64,000 bases of DNA, taken from contig JAODUO010001318.1 in NCBI GenBank assembly GCA_025642075.2, positions 67,001 to 131,000 of the forward strand. Reading direction: 5' to 3'. The notes below the pieces were generated by a model that made no database searches, had not been told where the DNA came from, and saw nothing but the letters and a program-made list of their open reading frames with translations. Positions 11,601 through 43,370 of this stretch are shown here, in pieces. Every line of letters begins with the position of its first letter. Position 1 is the stretch's first letter. A program made the translations under genes and the position numbers. The stretch is from Ridgeia piscesae (lineage: Eukaryota > Annelida > Polychaeta > Sabellida > Siboglinidae).

Positions 11601-14600
11601 GTAGTATATCAGATGGGTCCAGACATGGGGTCAAATACATTTGTATTTGAAAGTATTTAAATAAATTAAAAATATTTGTATTTAAATACTTTCCTATTTT
11701 TTTGGAAATACATTGTCAGTATCAACATTTCTTTTTCACTGTCACATGTAATGCCTGCCAAACTGATTACCTTAATGCACTGCAACTTCACCCAACAGTG
11801 CTAATTACAACTTGTGTTTGCTCAGAGCCAGAGGATGGACCTAACAGTGACCATAGGTCAATATCCCCTTTTGTTCTTTAGTCAGGGTTCAATTTGGCAC
11901 CAGGTTATTCTGGTTTCCTGGCTGACTTTGAAGTTGAGCCTTCCTCACAACATCCTAGCAATGATTAGCAGTGTCTCTTCTGAGGGCAACATAGGCGTTA
12001 TATTATTATGGACCTCCTGGCTTAACATACAAACAATATATTTTGGCCTTTCCCTCTTTCAGTCAGTTGTCACTGTGATGCAGTTAGCAATAACAATACT
12101 CCCTAGCACTGGTCTGCCTGTCATCATATGAGCAAAACACCAATTATGCCTATAAACTAGATGTCTCAATATGTGTTGCTTTTCTTTTACCTACATAGTA
12201 ATACAAAATGAAAAGTATTTGAAAAATATATGAACAAGTATTTGAAATACTTTTCAATGTATTCATATTTAAATACATTTATATTTAAAAAGTATTTGTA
12301 ATCCCTCAAGAATATTTGTATTTAAATACATTTCAATGTATTTGACCCTATGTCTGGATGGGACAAACACAGAATGGTTGTGGATTTAGACAAGTTTACA
12401 GTTTGCCCTTAATTAAACATAATAGACAGGGATTTAGCAGCTAACTGCCCAGACCCAGTCAGGATTCTGGATGTTGGAAATATGACCAGTCATTCACACC
12501 ATACTGACAGAGCAAACAGTACAGGTGAGGCCTGGCTTCTAAAATTACAAATCAAGATGTTAGGGGATGCTTATCTCCTGTAGTGCTTCCCAGGGACTGT
12601 CACAATATAACTTGTACTTTGTACTAAGCAGGAGGGTGAGATGTTGCTTCTCTGGGTAGAGAAGGTATTAATTAGAGAAATCTGACTGAATATTTATTTA
12701 ACTGAAATGCTCTACAGTAATAGAAAATGAATACCTTGATTATTATTACATTTATTAGATTACTTCTAATATTGCAATTTTTATCTGTCTAATATATTTG
12801 CTTGCAACTGTTCATATGAAAAAAAAATAATCGTGAGTACGATTACTTTGGTAATGTACTCGAGTACGATTACTTTCCTTCGTACTCGAGTACGAGTACG
12901 AGTATCAGTACTCAAAAGTACTCGTAGTGGTAATTACATCTGGAGGGAGGGATAAGGTAAGACAAGGAATACTATTTTCTAATAACTGTGTTTACAGGAA
13001 TATGTTTTGCTGGTATACCTACTAAGTCATTTGCTATTTTATATATCACGCATGTTTACTTTAGCATCATTTTTTCAGTCAGATAGGGATCCCATCCTAA
13101 TGTTTGAAGCATATCGGTTACACTAGAGGTACTGTGGTGGTGATGTAGGATATATCGAGCTGCACGGCGTTGGATCATATCTGTGTATAGGTGTAGGGGT
13201 CCGGGATCCATGACATTTTGGTAAAGGACACTTTGGTAATGGACATTTCGGTAACAGGACATTTCGGTAACTAGACATTTTGGTAACAATTAAGATATTT
13301 TGGTAACAAGACATTTCGGTAAAACTACTGAAAATAATCAGAGTCCAGTCTGCCATATTAGGAGGTAACATGTTGAGATGTCAGTCAGTTAAACCATTTG
13401 TAAATTAGGATGGTCCAGACATGGAACTTATCTTTCTACCAGTAGTCAGGCTAGGTGTAAAGTAGTGCTTGCCTCTGAAGGGAACATGGCTTCCAAATAG
13501 CAGTGGTGGTGGCTAAAGTGTTCAACCAATACAGCAAATCACTGGCTAGCAGGACACATTTAAATCCAGACACACATAAGGTGAAGCTATACATGTGAAC
13601 ATGGAGCTATCAACAACAACCAGGGGAAAAGCAAAGCTATTGTGGAATGGCTATACCAAGCATACAGAGAAAAATGATACGATAAGGTGGCGTTGTACAT
13701 GTCGTGCAAGCAAGCACTGCCATGCTAGTGCATTCACCGACTTGCTACCAGCATATCCAGTGTTAAAAACTGACCACAACCACTGTCCTGAACCTGTGAA
13801 GCTAGAGGTTGACAGTAGGCGTACGGAAATGCATATATGTGCTGCTGCAAGTAACGACCCGCCATCTTGTATTTACGCTGACAACATCACAGCACTGACA
13901 GGTGCAGCTAAGGCGATTCTACTGAGTGTCGATGTGTAAGTTTTTTTAAAAGAAATATGCCTTTGTAGAATATTTATTGGTTTTACCAAAATGCCACGCT
14001 ACCAAAATGTATGTTACCAAGATGTCCTATTACCAAAATGTCTGTTACCGAAACGTCCTATTACCGAAATGTCCTGTTACCGAAATGTCAGTTACCAAAA
14101 CGTCCATTACCAAAGTGTCCTTTACCGAAATGTCTAGATACCAGGGGTCCCAGACAGTACAGCTGTTTTCTAAGGTAGGTCTGACAAAGGTGAAGTAAGC
14201 CTGAGTTTTTATTTGAATTGAGGAGACTTTGAGTTTTCTGCGGAGGAAGCCTAGTGATGTATTTGCTTTTAAAGAAATGTTATTTATGTGGGCATTCCAC
14301 CAAAGGTCTGAAGTTATGGTTATACCAAGATATTTTGCCTGTGAGACAGTTTTTTAATCAAGGATTCAGGCTATTCAGCTGTCAGAAGGTCAGTACAACG
14401 GAGATGTTTACATGGATTTTATTGTAAATTAACAACAGGGTTTTCATAAAAAGTACTTAGTTTAATAGGATCATGTCAGCTTTGGTGTGGAGTCTATCCA
14501 GACCAGTCCACTATTATAAAATATGGGTTAAGTATTGCTGCATTACACATACCCTAACCCTAACATAACCCCTATTTTATAATATTAGAGACAGCAAAAC

Positions 14601-15029
14601 GTAGCATGCTGCATTAGCCCATTACGCAATTAATACACATTATTTACACACACCCTAACGGTTAACCTAACCCTTATTTTTGTAACAGTGGACGGTCTGG
14701 ATAGGATGTGCGCCCCAAAGCTGACATGATCCGTTTAATATCATGTTTCAATTCCAAGCAGCTGAGAGGGGAGACATACGGTGGCGCCACCATTGGGTGC
14801 CAGGGTAATAGCAGTTGAACGCAATAATGAAAGTGTGGACGATAAATGGTGAACATGATAGAATATCAGGCTTCTAGTAAGCACACGTAAATTGCTGTGA
14901 TTAACAATCAATGCGAATGTTATCTTAGCTTTGCTACCTTTGTTGTGGAACATCTTCAGGTATAACACCATGTAGAAAGGATGATAAAATGTCTTTTACA
15001 CGTTTCGGTGTACACACACGACCATCCAT
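2294..15029 (-). CDS. ZC3HC1: ZC3HC1 (NIPA), C3HC zinc-finger nuclear basket protein, 9 coding exons
   Basis: Exons (plus coordinates, 5' to 3'): 14938-15029, 9785-9908, 8942-9092, 8516-8599, 6805-6932, 5777-5913, 4234-5419, 3120-3323, 2294-2371. Phases agree and give 727 aa. The ATG sits in a good context (GCCATGG). Zinc module 1 has C103-x2-C106 in 'LQCVGCGS' and H138-x3-C142 in 'TAHSAFC', with family motifs CARYGWVNVD and HPSPESFLRLPL. Module 2 has C249-x2-C252 before 'GLWNY', and H647-x3-C651 in 'FDPVAEHHTWCPWV'. Between the halves lies an acidic, Ser/Glu-rich, probably disordered linker of about 375 residues ending in KRRR, a likely nuclear signal; human NIPA is about 500 aa, so the linker is expanded. 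Family knowledge: the protein binds the nuclear basket with TPR and has been described as an F-box-like SCF adaptor. All introns are GT-AG except intron 2, which is AT-AC. It is divergent from KLHDC10. Confidence 0.93.
6933..8440. repeat. Minisatellite abutting the ZC3HC1 exon 5 acceptor, split by a transposon
   Basis: Degenerate 20-30 bp units built on 'aacacaccagtcttatg' run from the exon 5 acceptor to about 7215 and resume at 8316-8440 after the element at 7240-8315. On the minus strand the real junction is 'TGTTGACAACAG' followed by exon 'AATCCTTCCTGAG'. A second copy of that exon edge (GATTCCTTCCTGAG) lies inside the array near 7080-7095. The array therefore seems to have captured the first bases of the exon. 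Confidence 0.6.
7240..8315. mobile_element. Non-autonomous hAT-like DNA transposon (~1.08 kb)
   Basis: The element starts CAGGGGTCGACATTA and ends in the inverted counterpart TTGTCGACCCCTG. It is flanked on both sides by GAACAG, a probable target-site duplication of 6 bp; hAT elements usually make 8 bp, so the superfamily is tentative. Subterminal stretches are rich in 'ggcccg' and 'ggccag' words facing each other. The interior has only a 64-codon minus-strand frame (7588-7782) that I do not recognise. It sits in ZC3HC1 intron 4 and interrupts the minisatellite next to exon 5. Confidence 0.65.
9093..9784 (-). other. U12-type AT-AC intron of ZC3HC1
   Basis: On the minus strand exon 2 ends 'CACACGTACTCG' and the intron starts ATATCCTT, a full match to the U12 AT-AC 5' splice-site consensus. 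It ends TTTCTTTAACCAGTCTAC, where TTCTTTAAC matches the U12 branch site (TTCCTTRAY) at 8 of 9 bases and lies about 9 nt before the terminal AC. Joining phase 0 to phase 0 gives RVHTYS/PLTWFAKP, which aligns without gaps to the NIPA family motif of the form RVxTFSSLKWAGKP. A GT-AG reading (acceptor AACCAG) has no donor of matching phase that restores this motif. Confidence 0.88.
10020..10720. repeat. Dispersed AT-rich repeat, copy 1
   Basis: This copy lies in ZC3HC1 intron 1. It shares an ordered series of blocks with 31565-31960: 'gaaaatcacaaaag', 'gtatttgatattt', 'gtgggcaggcagca', 'ttggcctacagtgaa', 'ggtcaaacattagcatcaatg' and a tail of 'gtatttga' words ending 'tttgtacccaac'. The second copy is shorter. 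No coding potential or clear termini are seen, so it is probably a non-autonomous element related to the gtatttg-rich MITEs nearby. Confidence 0.55.
11125..12950. mobile_element. DNA-transposon-like element with GTACTCGAGTAC subterminal repeats
   Basis: Both ends carry clusters of TACTCGAGTACGAGTAC (11145-11275 and 12830-12930) in inverted arrangement. The outer ends read 'cagagatggagtgagtac' on the left and, reverse complemented, 'ccagatgtaattaccac' on the right. A CAGAGRTGG start with dense 'gagtac' subterminal motifs resembles non-autonomous hAT elements known from other animals. The inside is occupied largely by a second element (11628-12360). It lies in ZC3HC1 intron 1. Confidence 0.5.
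11628..12360. mobile_element. Nested MITE with CCAGACATRGGGTCAAATAC inverted termini
   Basis: The left end reads CCAGACATGGGGTCAAATAC and the right end is the inverted copy, with GGGTCAAATACATT followed on both sides by 'gtatttaaatac' words. The two ends match over about 40 bp in inverted orientation. It sits wholly inside the GTACTCGAGTAC element, so it transposed later. There is no transposase; one 105-codon plus frame (11814-12131) is hydrophobic and unrecognised. Confidence 0.6.
13056..14335 (-). pseudogene. LINE reverse-transcriptase C-terminal fragment, split by a MULE
   Basis: Read on the minus strand, 14335-14150 encodes 'LWWNAHINNISLKANTSLGF' and onward to 'RPTLENSCTVWD'. After the inserted element the frame resumes at 13199 with 'MIQRRAARYILHHH' and 'SSVTDMLQTLGW'. 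These are the conserved C-terminal motifs of CR1/Jockey-group non-LTR reverse transcriptases (...CTVWDPYT...IQRRAARYV...). The two halves join at W-D-P around the target-site duplication. It is 5'-truncated and lies in ZC3HC1 intron 1. Confidence 0.75.
13200..14148 (+). mobile_element. Mutator-like element carrying a FLYWCH-domain ORF
   Basis: The long imperfect inverted ends are themselves tandem arrays of TTACCGAAATGTCC / GGACATTTCGGTAA words (13206-13325 and 13980-14145). The element is flanked by GGGGTCC, a target duplication of at least 7 bp. The plus-strand frame 13595-13939 (114 codons) has the FLYWCH zinc-finger pattern: 'RGKAKLLWNGY', 'RWRCTCRASKHCHA', 'TDHNHCPEP'. FLYWCH domains are common in MULE transposases. 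No DDE catalytic region is present, so the element is deleted or non-autonomous. A GT dinucleotide follows the ORF end (SVDV, then GTAAGT), so the ORF may be only a first exon. Confidence 0.72.
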
Positions 15030-15264
15030 GGCAAACCCAAACTTAAGACATTTTGTAACCGTCAATACCATTGGCTTAGCCAGACTCCTCAACCAATAAT
15101 ATCGATTGTAACACACACATGACAGGAGCCCTCACGTTAGCTTCTTGTTTGGAATCTCGTGTTGACGGTGTCATACCTTTCGTGCATGTCAAACATGCAT
15201 TCGACTCATTTTGTGTCGCAATTTTCAATCCATAGTTAGCGTAGTTTCCAAATAAATATTCGCA
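15030..15264. promoter_or_regulatory. Shared promoter region between divergent ZC3HC1 and KLHDC10
   Basis: Only 235 bp separate the two start codons, so the 5' UTRs and promoters must share this interval unless upstream non-coding exons exist. No TATA box is evident in a convincing place. CpG dinucleotides are more frequent than in the surrounding AT-rich DNA, though it is not a vertebrate-style island. Bidirectional promoter activity is inferred from the arrangement only. Confidence 0.6.
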
Positions 15265-22381
<7,117 letters not shown>

Positions 22382-24587
22382 TTGGTGGAGATAATAGTAC
22401 AGAACATTGGGGACTGGATCGGAGCAGTATGCGTGGCAAAGAAATGTGTGTGTATATGCGTGTGTTGCAAACAAGCGACACTGGGGTGATTGCCGCCTGT
22501 GACCCTCGGGCAGCTCATGTTTATGTTTGAATTACATAAACACCTTAATATTTATTGACCCCAAGATTTGTTGTAAGTACATCAATTCCATTAGTATATT
22601 TATAAAAGCATACGTACACACATATTATTTCATGTTCACATTATTGTCGTACCAAAAAACAACCCACAATTATAACTTTAACAAACTGGGGTTGGTAGCT
22701 CCTATTAAGACAATAATGTCGCTGTCATAGGAGCCAGCTCATAAGTTATATAATTTAATCAGGTCATTATCACAGATTGATTATATTCATAGTATGAAGG
22801 ATGTATTGCTCAATAATTTGCAAAAATCTGGCCGGTATTCTTTTCAGTTTTGTAAAATCACCCATGAAATCGTCCTTTCTACATTGTTGCAATACGTCCA
22901 CACTTATACTGGTTGTCAGCATCATCACAAATACTAAATAATGTAATAAGTTAAACATAAATAATGTATGTTTAACTTATTACGAGTTAGAAATTACGGA
23001 AACATGTTTTACGAGTCGGTAAGTGTGGGATGTGTTGGGTAAATTTGTACAGTTCACAGATATAAAGGTTTGTAGGACAACCATTCAACAATTTCTGTGT
23101 CACATGCTTTGTGATGTCTACTTACTACCAGGTGGCACTGTAGGTCTTATACCGCCAATAGTTCTAATTTGGTTACTTGGTCACATCAATCTCTCCATGC
23201 TGTATGTCAAAACTAAACTTGATCTCATTTCGTAGGCTACTACCAGTGTAAAGATTGTATTTATGTTGTTATGTTGGCACAGAGTTGTCTCTTGATAACG
23301 TTATTATCAGTACAAATGCTGTTTGCATGTATATGTGTGTATATATCTTCCATCTATCCTAACCCAGCCATCACATGGGAGAAACAAATGCCATGTCCCT
23401 CCCTCGAGAATATCAAGTGGAAGTGATATGGCAAACTCACAATAAACACAGACACATTATGAATCACCGGAATATGTTGTTTTAATCTTGACGCAGAACT
23501 TTCAGTGTACATTGCTTCTGCTTTTTTCATTCCTGTGCACATTGATCATTACTGACAATGCAGAGGTGTACCTCTGAAATTCTAGTAATCTGGCTTTAAT
23601 AACATGCATTATAACACAACATTGGTATACATATTAATGCTGCAACTTTAAGCGCAAACATCCTGGAACCTTGTATATGACACAAAAATAATAACACCTG
23701 CCATTCTGATGCCTACTAAAACCAAACATGCACAACAGAATTAAAGTCCTCTGGGCTCTAGAAAACCAAATAGCACCTAATAAAATGTGTTGTTTTTCTT
23801 CTGCATTTTCTGTTTCACATATCTACCTGTACAATATATTAACTGTCCAGTAAAAAGCCTTTCTTCATTTACAAAGATGTCAACATACATTCCTGAATTC
23901 AACTACCAGGTATATCTTAATCTCCATTTTGTATTTTATTCGACAATCGGATCCTGCTCAGCGTGTGTAATTTTTGGAATATGCCGAACTAGTGTCTGCA
24001 CCAATAGGTGTCAGCACCAATAGGTGTCACCACCAACAAGTGTCGGCACCCACAGCTGATATTTGTCATATTTAGACCACAAATTCTTGACGAAACAAAA
24101 ATTTACAAGTTTCTATCTCACACAAACACACAAAACAAAATCCACCAGATAGAAGACGTTTTTAGTGATTGTCTTTACACGAACCTAAGCCATTATCAAA
24201 ATACAAACAGAATACCAAAGTAAGCTGTTTTTGAACTTTAAATACAATATCTGCCATAGCTTGAAATCACACCAAAATTTGTGTCATTGTTCACATCTTC
24301 CTTTTGCTGCATTGTTGTGATTCTGCTGCTATAATATTTATGAATCATATAAATTAACTTTAATCTGTAAACAGACAAGGTCTTACATAAAGTATGCTTC
24401 TTCCAGTTTGTCATTACATCAGCAACATTCACTGCAAATTTGTACCCAGCCTACTATAATTAACGAACATCGACCACTTTAATTTTTCGTGGGTGAGATT
24501 GTTTATTGAATTTTTAAAATAAATATATTTAAAAAAAGCCTGAATCCACGTCTGAGTTCAAACTGTTTCAGCCGCGTTGTTGTCAGG
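22382..24587. other. Intergenic region between the 3' ends of KLHDC10 and NitFhit
   Basis: The two genes converge here. I see no conserved coding exon. Short open frames (for example 23023-23235) show no family features. The interval is AT-rich and should hold both 3' UTRs. Near 24000 there is a small triplication of 'caccaataggtgtcagc'. Confidence 0.6.
24502..24507 (-). terminator. Poly(A) signal of NitFhit
   Basis: AATAAA occurs on the minus strand about 80 nt past the NitFhit stop codon (24588-24590), in the sequence TTCAATAAAC. This is a normal distance for a cleavage signal after a short 3' UTR. Confidence 0.6.
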
Positions 24588-38490
<13,903 letters not shown>

Positions 38491-39269
38491 GAGACATGTG
38501 ATGAGGTGTTGTCTTGTGATACCTCCTCGGAGACACCTAAGAAGTTAAGACAGGACTGAAAGTGTTACCGGTCAAGGTATAAATATGTAACATGTACAAA
38601 ACACATTAAACAGTAATGGGATCTATATAAAATAGAAACGGAGTGGCTGTTATCATTACAAAAATTATACCAAATTAACATACCCCCGGTAGGTACCATT
38701 TGTATACCATGTACGTACATTTTTGGTTTAGCATACATGTAGGCAACACCTCTTAAATTGTGGCTTTCATTTAGAGCCTTGCTCATGAATAATAATGAAG
38801 GTGTTGATCTCTTACTACATTGTTTCCGAACTTGGTACTTCAATCTGTTCATTTCACTCATTCCATATGGTTTCAGGCATATATGCATTGCAGCTGAGTG
38901 TATTAATTGTAGCAAAAATAGTACTCAGGTTTGGATCAGTCTGCTGCAGCCACGTCCAGGTTACAGTACTTGAAATTAACAACATAGTAGCATATGTATG
39001 TTGTTATAAACCCGCAAGCTATATTAATCAAGTTATAGTTTATCACTGACTTAGTATCACATTTAGTCATGCCCGGAATATTTGGGGCAGATCAAATTTC
39101 ATGGCTGTGAGATACTGTGTTAGAACATTCTTGGCATATTTTACTATGCGTGATCTTGTACTGTAAATACGTGATAGGATCTACAAGTTTTTACCCAGGC
39201 ATCTTCGATGGAATTTAGATTTTGACTATATTTTCAAACTATTTCATTACAACTCTAGTGCTTCATTTA
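38491..39269. other. Upstream flank of NitFhit
   Basis: No conserved coding sequence recognised. Overlapping 70-115 codon frames on both strands (38565-39049) show no family features. The NitFhit promoter should lie at the left edge. Confidence 0.5.
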
Positions 39270-40135
39270 AAAAGGCCCCGTGGCCCATTTTGGATTTCGG
39301 ATAATACCTCGGGGACTATTCGGTCCGGAAAAACGCAACAAATGCCAATAAACTGGCCAATACGCAAATTTGGTAAAAGCAAATTCGTTCGATACTGGAA
39401 AAAGCCCAAAAAATAAAAAATTTCTTACGCTTTTTTTTTTTTATCATCCGATAAAATAACGACATGGCACCATGTTTTAAGCTCTTAATGCGCCCGGTTT
39501 GGAAAAAAATAGTGTGGCATGTGTTGACGCTTGATCAAATCTATTTGCACCTACCAACAAATTACTGACCCATTATAGCCCGGAATCCGGCCCCATAAAA
39601 ATAAGTGACCGGCGTCAAATGCAACTTTTTAAGAAAGCATGTTTGTTTTTGTTTGTAATAACTTATCCTTCAGAAATAATCAAAAAAACTAATCAAGGGT
39701 TTTTATTTTAACCCCCGTTCTTAAAATTTTCGGTTTTGGTCCCCCTTTTCCCCCAACACGAAAGGGCATGATTAACTTTGTTTTTTTTTTTCGGCCTTTA
39801 TTTGTTGTCGATTCACATTTTTGTATAGAAAACGGCAAACGCCCAATTTCAGACTTTTTCTTTGCCCCTATTGTTACTGCAAAAATTTTATGTTTTGCAT
39901 TTTTGTTCACAGTGCCCCACTTTGTCTATCAATCAAGCGTTAAAAATTTCGAAAGCGAAAAATAACTTTAAATACCGTGTGATGGCGATGTGGTCTTGTA
40001 ATTTCAGAAATTTAAAATAAAAATTATTCAGTTAAAAGTTTATCGGGGTATGAAAAAGTGAACTGTTTTTATAAAAACTTTGCTGAGTTTAAAATTAACC
40101 GCTTTACGAGGCCCAAATTTTTTTTTAACACCCCA
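39270..40135. repeat. Degraded copy of a ~1.1-kb repeat (see 42160-43320)
   Basis: Block-by-block collinear with 42160-43320: 'gatactggaaaaagcc', 'ggtcaaatgcaactttttaag' (here 'cgtcaaatgcaacttttta'), 'ttgttcacagtgc', 'gatggcgatgtggtcttgt', 'ttaaccgctttacg'. Compared with the other copy it is shorter, and many mixed bases are replaced by homopolymer runs (long T, A and C tracts). This looks like unpolished long-read consensus or unusual decay. No genes. Confidence 0.7.
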
Positions 40136-40683
40136 TGAGTAAACAGAGATGACTTTAATACTGAACATCAAAACAGAAAGTTCATATGACACAGAATGGT
40201 AATACACTAGCCTAATGTACATAAATCATCCAACATCTTCATTTAGAAAGGTAATAAACATACGTAAATAAAATAGTAAAATACATAAATAAAAGACCAA
40301 TCAAACACTGGTTCAAATAAATAAAACGAGATATACAATACAATACAAGTTAATCACGTCCAAGTAAAGTAAACAAACCTTATAAACCATAATTACACAA
40401 AGCATGTTAAAGATACAAATTATTTCCATTTATAAAAAATCCGATCACATCAGTTCCAATCTTATAGCTCAACCAGAGATCTTGTTAACACAGCCTTGGA
40501 ATGTTTCTATAAAATTATTATGTCCTCACAATGCCAGACCTGCCGATAAAACAGAAACTGGGACAATTTACAACTGATTCAACAAACTTTCACACACAGC
40601 AAGGTTAACATGAGGGGCAATGTTGTACACCATAATTCACTCAAGTTGTTTTAGTAGTGCTATAAAGGCACAGCTATCACATC

Positions 40684-41384
40684 CTACGTATGAGCAGCTG
40701 TGTGGCAACTCCCACAAATCCACGTCCTTGTCTTTGGCCGAGACTTCTTTCCTAGATATGCTAGGTGGTACCATTCTAGACACGAGTCGCATGCCAGAGA
40801 GGTGTGGCCGTCATCAACCGAACCGTCACGATACACATCAATGCTTGGATCTGTTATTTTAGCTGGAAGACGCTCGGGACGGACTTCGACATCATCTCTC
40901 TCAATCAAAGTGCCAGTCAGGGCGGTGTCTTCCCTGTTCCCCACCAGCCAGCTGAGGATGACTGAAACACCATGTTAACAACATTGCATGAACATGTCTA
41001 GTAACAGTAACAGGCTGTATCTTATGAATTACATAAAATGGTGTACTATTAAACAGGTCTACCAGTAAAGCGTAAACTGCTTTGGTTAATCTTAAAGACT
41101 GGATATTGCACTATATAAACAAATTACCTTTACTTTTACATACAATATAATCCAAATTATATACAATTCCAGGTTGACAGCAGACCAGATGTTTTTTCTT
41201 ACTTTCGTTTTTTTTAGAGGATCTTTCTTGCAGAATGCCACTGGCTTGGTGAAACATTTCCACTTGGCTGGCAGACCAATCACAGCCTGTTCAGCCCCTT
41301 TTGGTCGCCCTCTCTTGATAACTTTGCTGTCCATCTTTCGTAGCGATGACTTTGATTTGCGCAGGACATGCTTTCTTGAATGAA
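40684..41384 (-). pseudogene. PHD-finger gene fragment, possibly transposon-derived
   Basis: Two candidate exons on the minus strand. Exon A (41384-41203) follows a good acceptor and encodes KRGRPKGAEQAVIGLPAKW and 'KPVAFCKKDPLKKTK' before a GTAAGA donor. Exon B (40961-40684) follows 'gtgtttcag' and encodes 'ILSWLVGNRED', then a PHD-like Cys/His pattern 'SLACDSCLEWYHLAYLG' with 'TWICGSC', ending at a stop. I recall RGRPKG...VIGLP plus a C-terminal PHD from uncharacterised, probably transposon-encoded, invertebrate proteins. Exons A and B as delimited do not share phase, so a small exon is missing or the copy is broken. Function unknown. Confidence 0.4.
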
Positions 41385-42159
41385 CTGAAAGTAAAAGAAA
41401 ATGTTCACAAACTCCGTTGGCTGCATATACTGAAACACCCTCTAACAAAGCATGTGAGAATTTGGGTGGCTGCAGGTGACCGTGAATATTTTGGATGATG
41501 TCCCCAAAACAAGATGCTAAATAATGCAAAACAAATTCTACAAAGAATACCATCATCAGTGCTAGGCCAGGCATATATTAACAGATTTAAGAAAAAAACC
41601 CAGAAAAACTTAATAATACATTTAGGACATAACGTCTAGGACATAATTATTATGTGACAAGTCCATATGCCGTCCCTTTCTAGAACGCTCTTGTTGTTGA
41701 GTGCATCTAATATCGCTCGATACATGTTGATAATGCCTGGCACCATAAAAAGGGCCGTGTAAAATGCATAATGAAACATTAGCTATACAGTGGGGGGTAT
41801 CACAATAGTGTATGTATAGTCGTAGCATAAATAATTGACTGTAAATAATCCAGAAAGCGTAATAATACCTTTGATGAGGTCGCATCCCCTTGGAGTTGGT
41901 CTTGTATGCTCTTCCCCCGTGGACGCAAGCATACGTAATATTGGCATACTCGATGGCCGTGTTGTTCGTCTTTCGTGTATTTCTACGTATATCTGCCTCT
42001 ATTTTTCTGCTGTCCTTTTATAAAATTGCACGAAATCGGTGTGTTCAAAGTGTTCAACAGCTGCCGATAATCATTGAATGTCTGGGAATTCACGTCCAAC
42101 GGCCAGCTCATCCATCTCAGTTGTGCCGCTTGCGCAAATTTGAATTGAACTATCGCGAG

Positions 42160-43320
42160 AAATATGTCCGGACAAATAGCCAGGGGGACGACATACGCTA
42201 TTCGTCCGTATCCGGACGTATAGTCGCCCAGGCTATCTGTCCGTATCCGGACGAATAGTCCCCCAGGCTATTCGTCCGTATCCGGACGTATAGCCACTCC
42301 GTCATTATAACACTAGTGCCACTAGCTGGTCACTATCTGTATTATTATAACTCACACTCGCAGACGTAGTGTCGGCTAGACTCGAGCAATGCTAATGCAA
42401 GCCAATGCCAATGGCAATGCTGGCCAATCCAAAATTTGGTTCAAAAAAGCAAATTTGCGATTTTTTTGATACTGGAAAAGCCGACAATAAATAAAACACA
42501 TTTTTACTTACTGCATTTTATTTTGTTATTTTTGTGTGCACACATGTTATTAAGCTCCTTAATGGCGCCACGGTTTGTTGCAAACTAACATGTGTGGCTT
42601 GTGCTCGTCTTCGATCAAATTCTATTCTAGGCACGCCTACCCCAACAAAAATGTCACTGACCTATTATCGCCCAGCGAATAACGGCCCCCATAATAATGC
42701 AAGATCGGCGGTCAAATGCAACTTTTTAAGACCACTTTGCAATTTCTTGTTTGTAATTACTTATCCTGTCAGCAAGCAGAAACAACTAAAACTTAATCAC
42801 AGCGTTTTGGTTTTGTCCAATCCCTAGTGTCAGTTGGAAGACTTACTCGGTCTACTGGCTCCCTCTTCCGCCAAAACAAGTTTAAGGACATGATATCGTA
42901 GTTTTTTATTTTACGTGCGCGAAGAACCTAGTAGCTGTTGTTGTTACACATTTGTGTCGAAGCAACGGCTAAACCGCGCCGAAGTTGCAGCGACTGTTTT
43001 CTCGTTGTAACATCTCTATTGCTTACCTGTCGAAACTAAGTTCGTTTATGCATTTCTGTTCACAGTGCACATTAGTCTATCAGATGGAGCAAGCGTCTAA
43101 TCTAGGGCGCGCATAAATACCTAACTCGCATTCCGTGGTGATGGCGATAGTGGTGCTTGTGATTTCAGAATGAGCTTATAAAATAGATACCACCCGTTAT
43201 CATTACACAGTTTGTCGGGAGTCGAATGTGAACTGTGTTATACAAAAACATTAGCTGAGTTATATTAACCGGCTTTACGCGCGCTAAATTTTGTTTTGAA
43301 CTTGTGACCCCGGGGCCTTC
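42160..43320. repeat. ~1.1-kb repeat, better-preserved copy, with palindromic head
   Basis: Starts with three tandem palindromic blocks of the type ATTCGTCCGTATCCGGACG (42175-42300) and continues with unique-looking sequence shared with 39270-40135. No transposase is visible. The palindromic head may be a terminal inverted region of a DNA transposon. The element ends near 'aaccggctttacgcgcgcta' where similarity to the other copy stops. Confidence 0.6.
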
Positions 43321-43370
43321 ACCGCAAAGACGAATCGAAAAATCTTAGTTTACGAAACACTCCACCCAGA

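Noticed and set aside
12841..12905. Transcription-factor site cluster from GTACTCGAGTAC repeats
   Set aside because: The repeats are the inverted subterminal arrays of a DNA transposon, with matching sequence at its other end.
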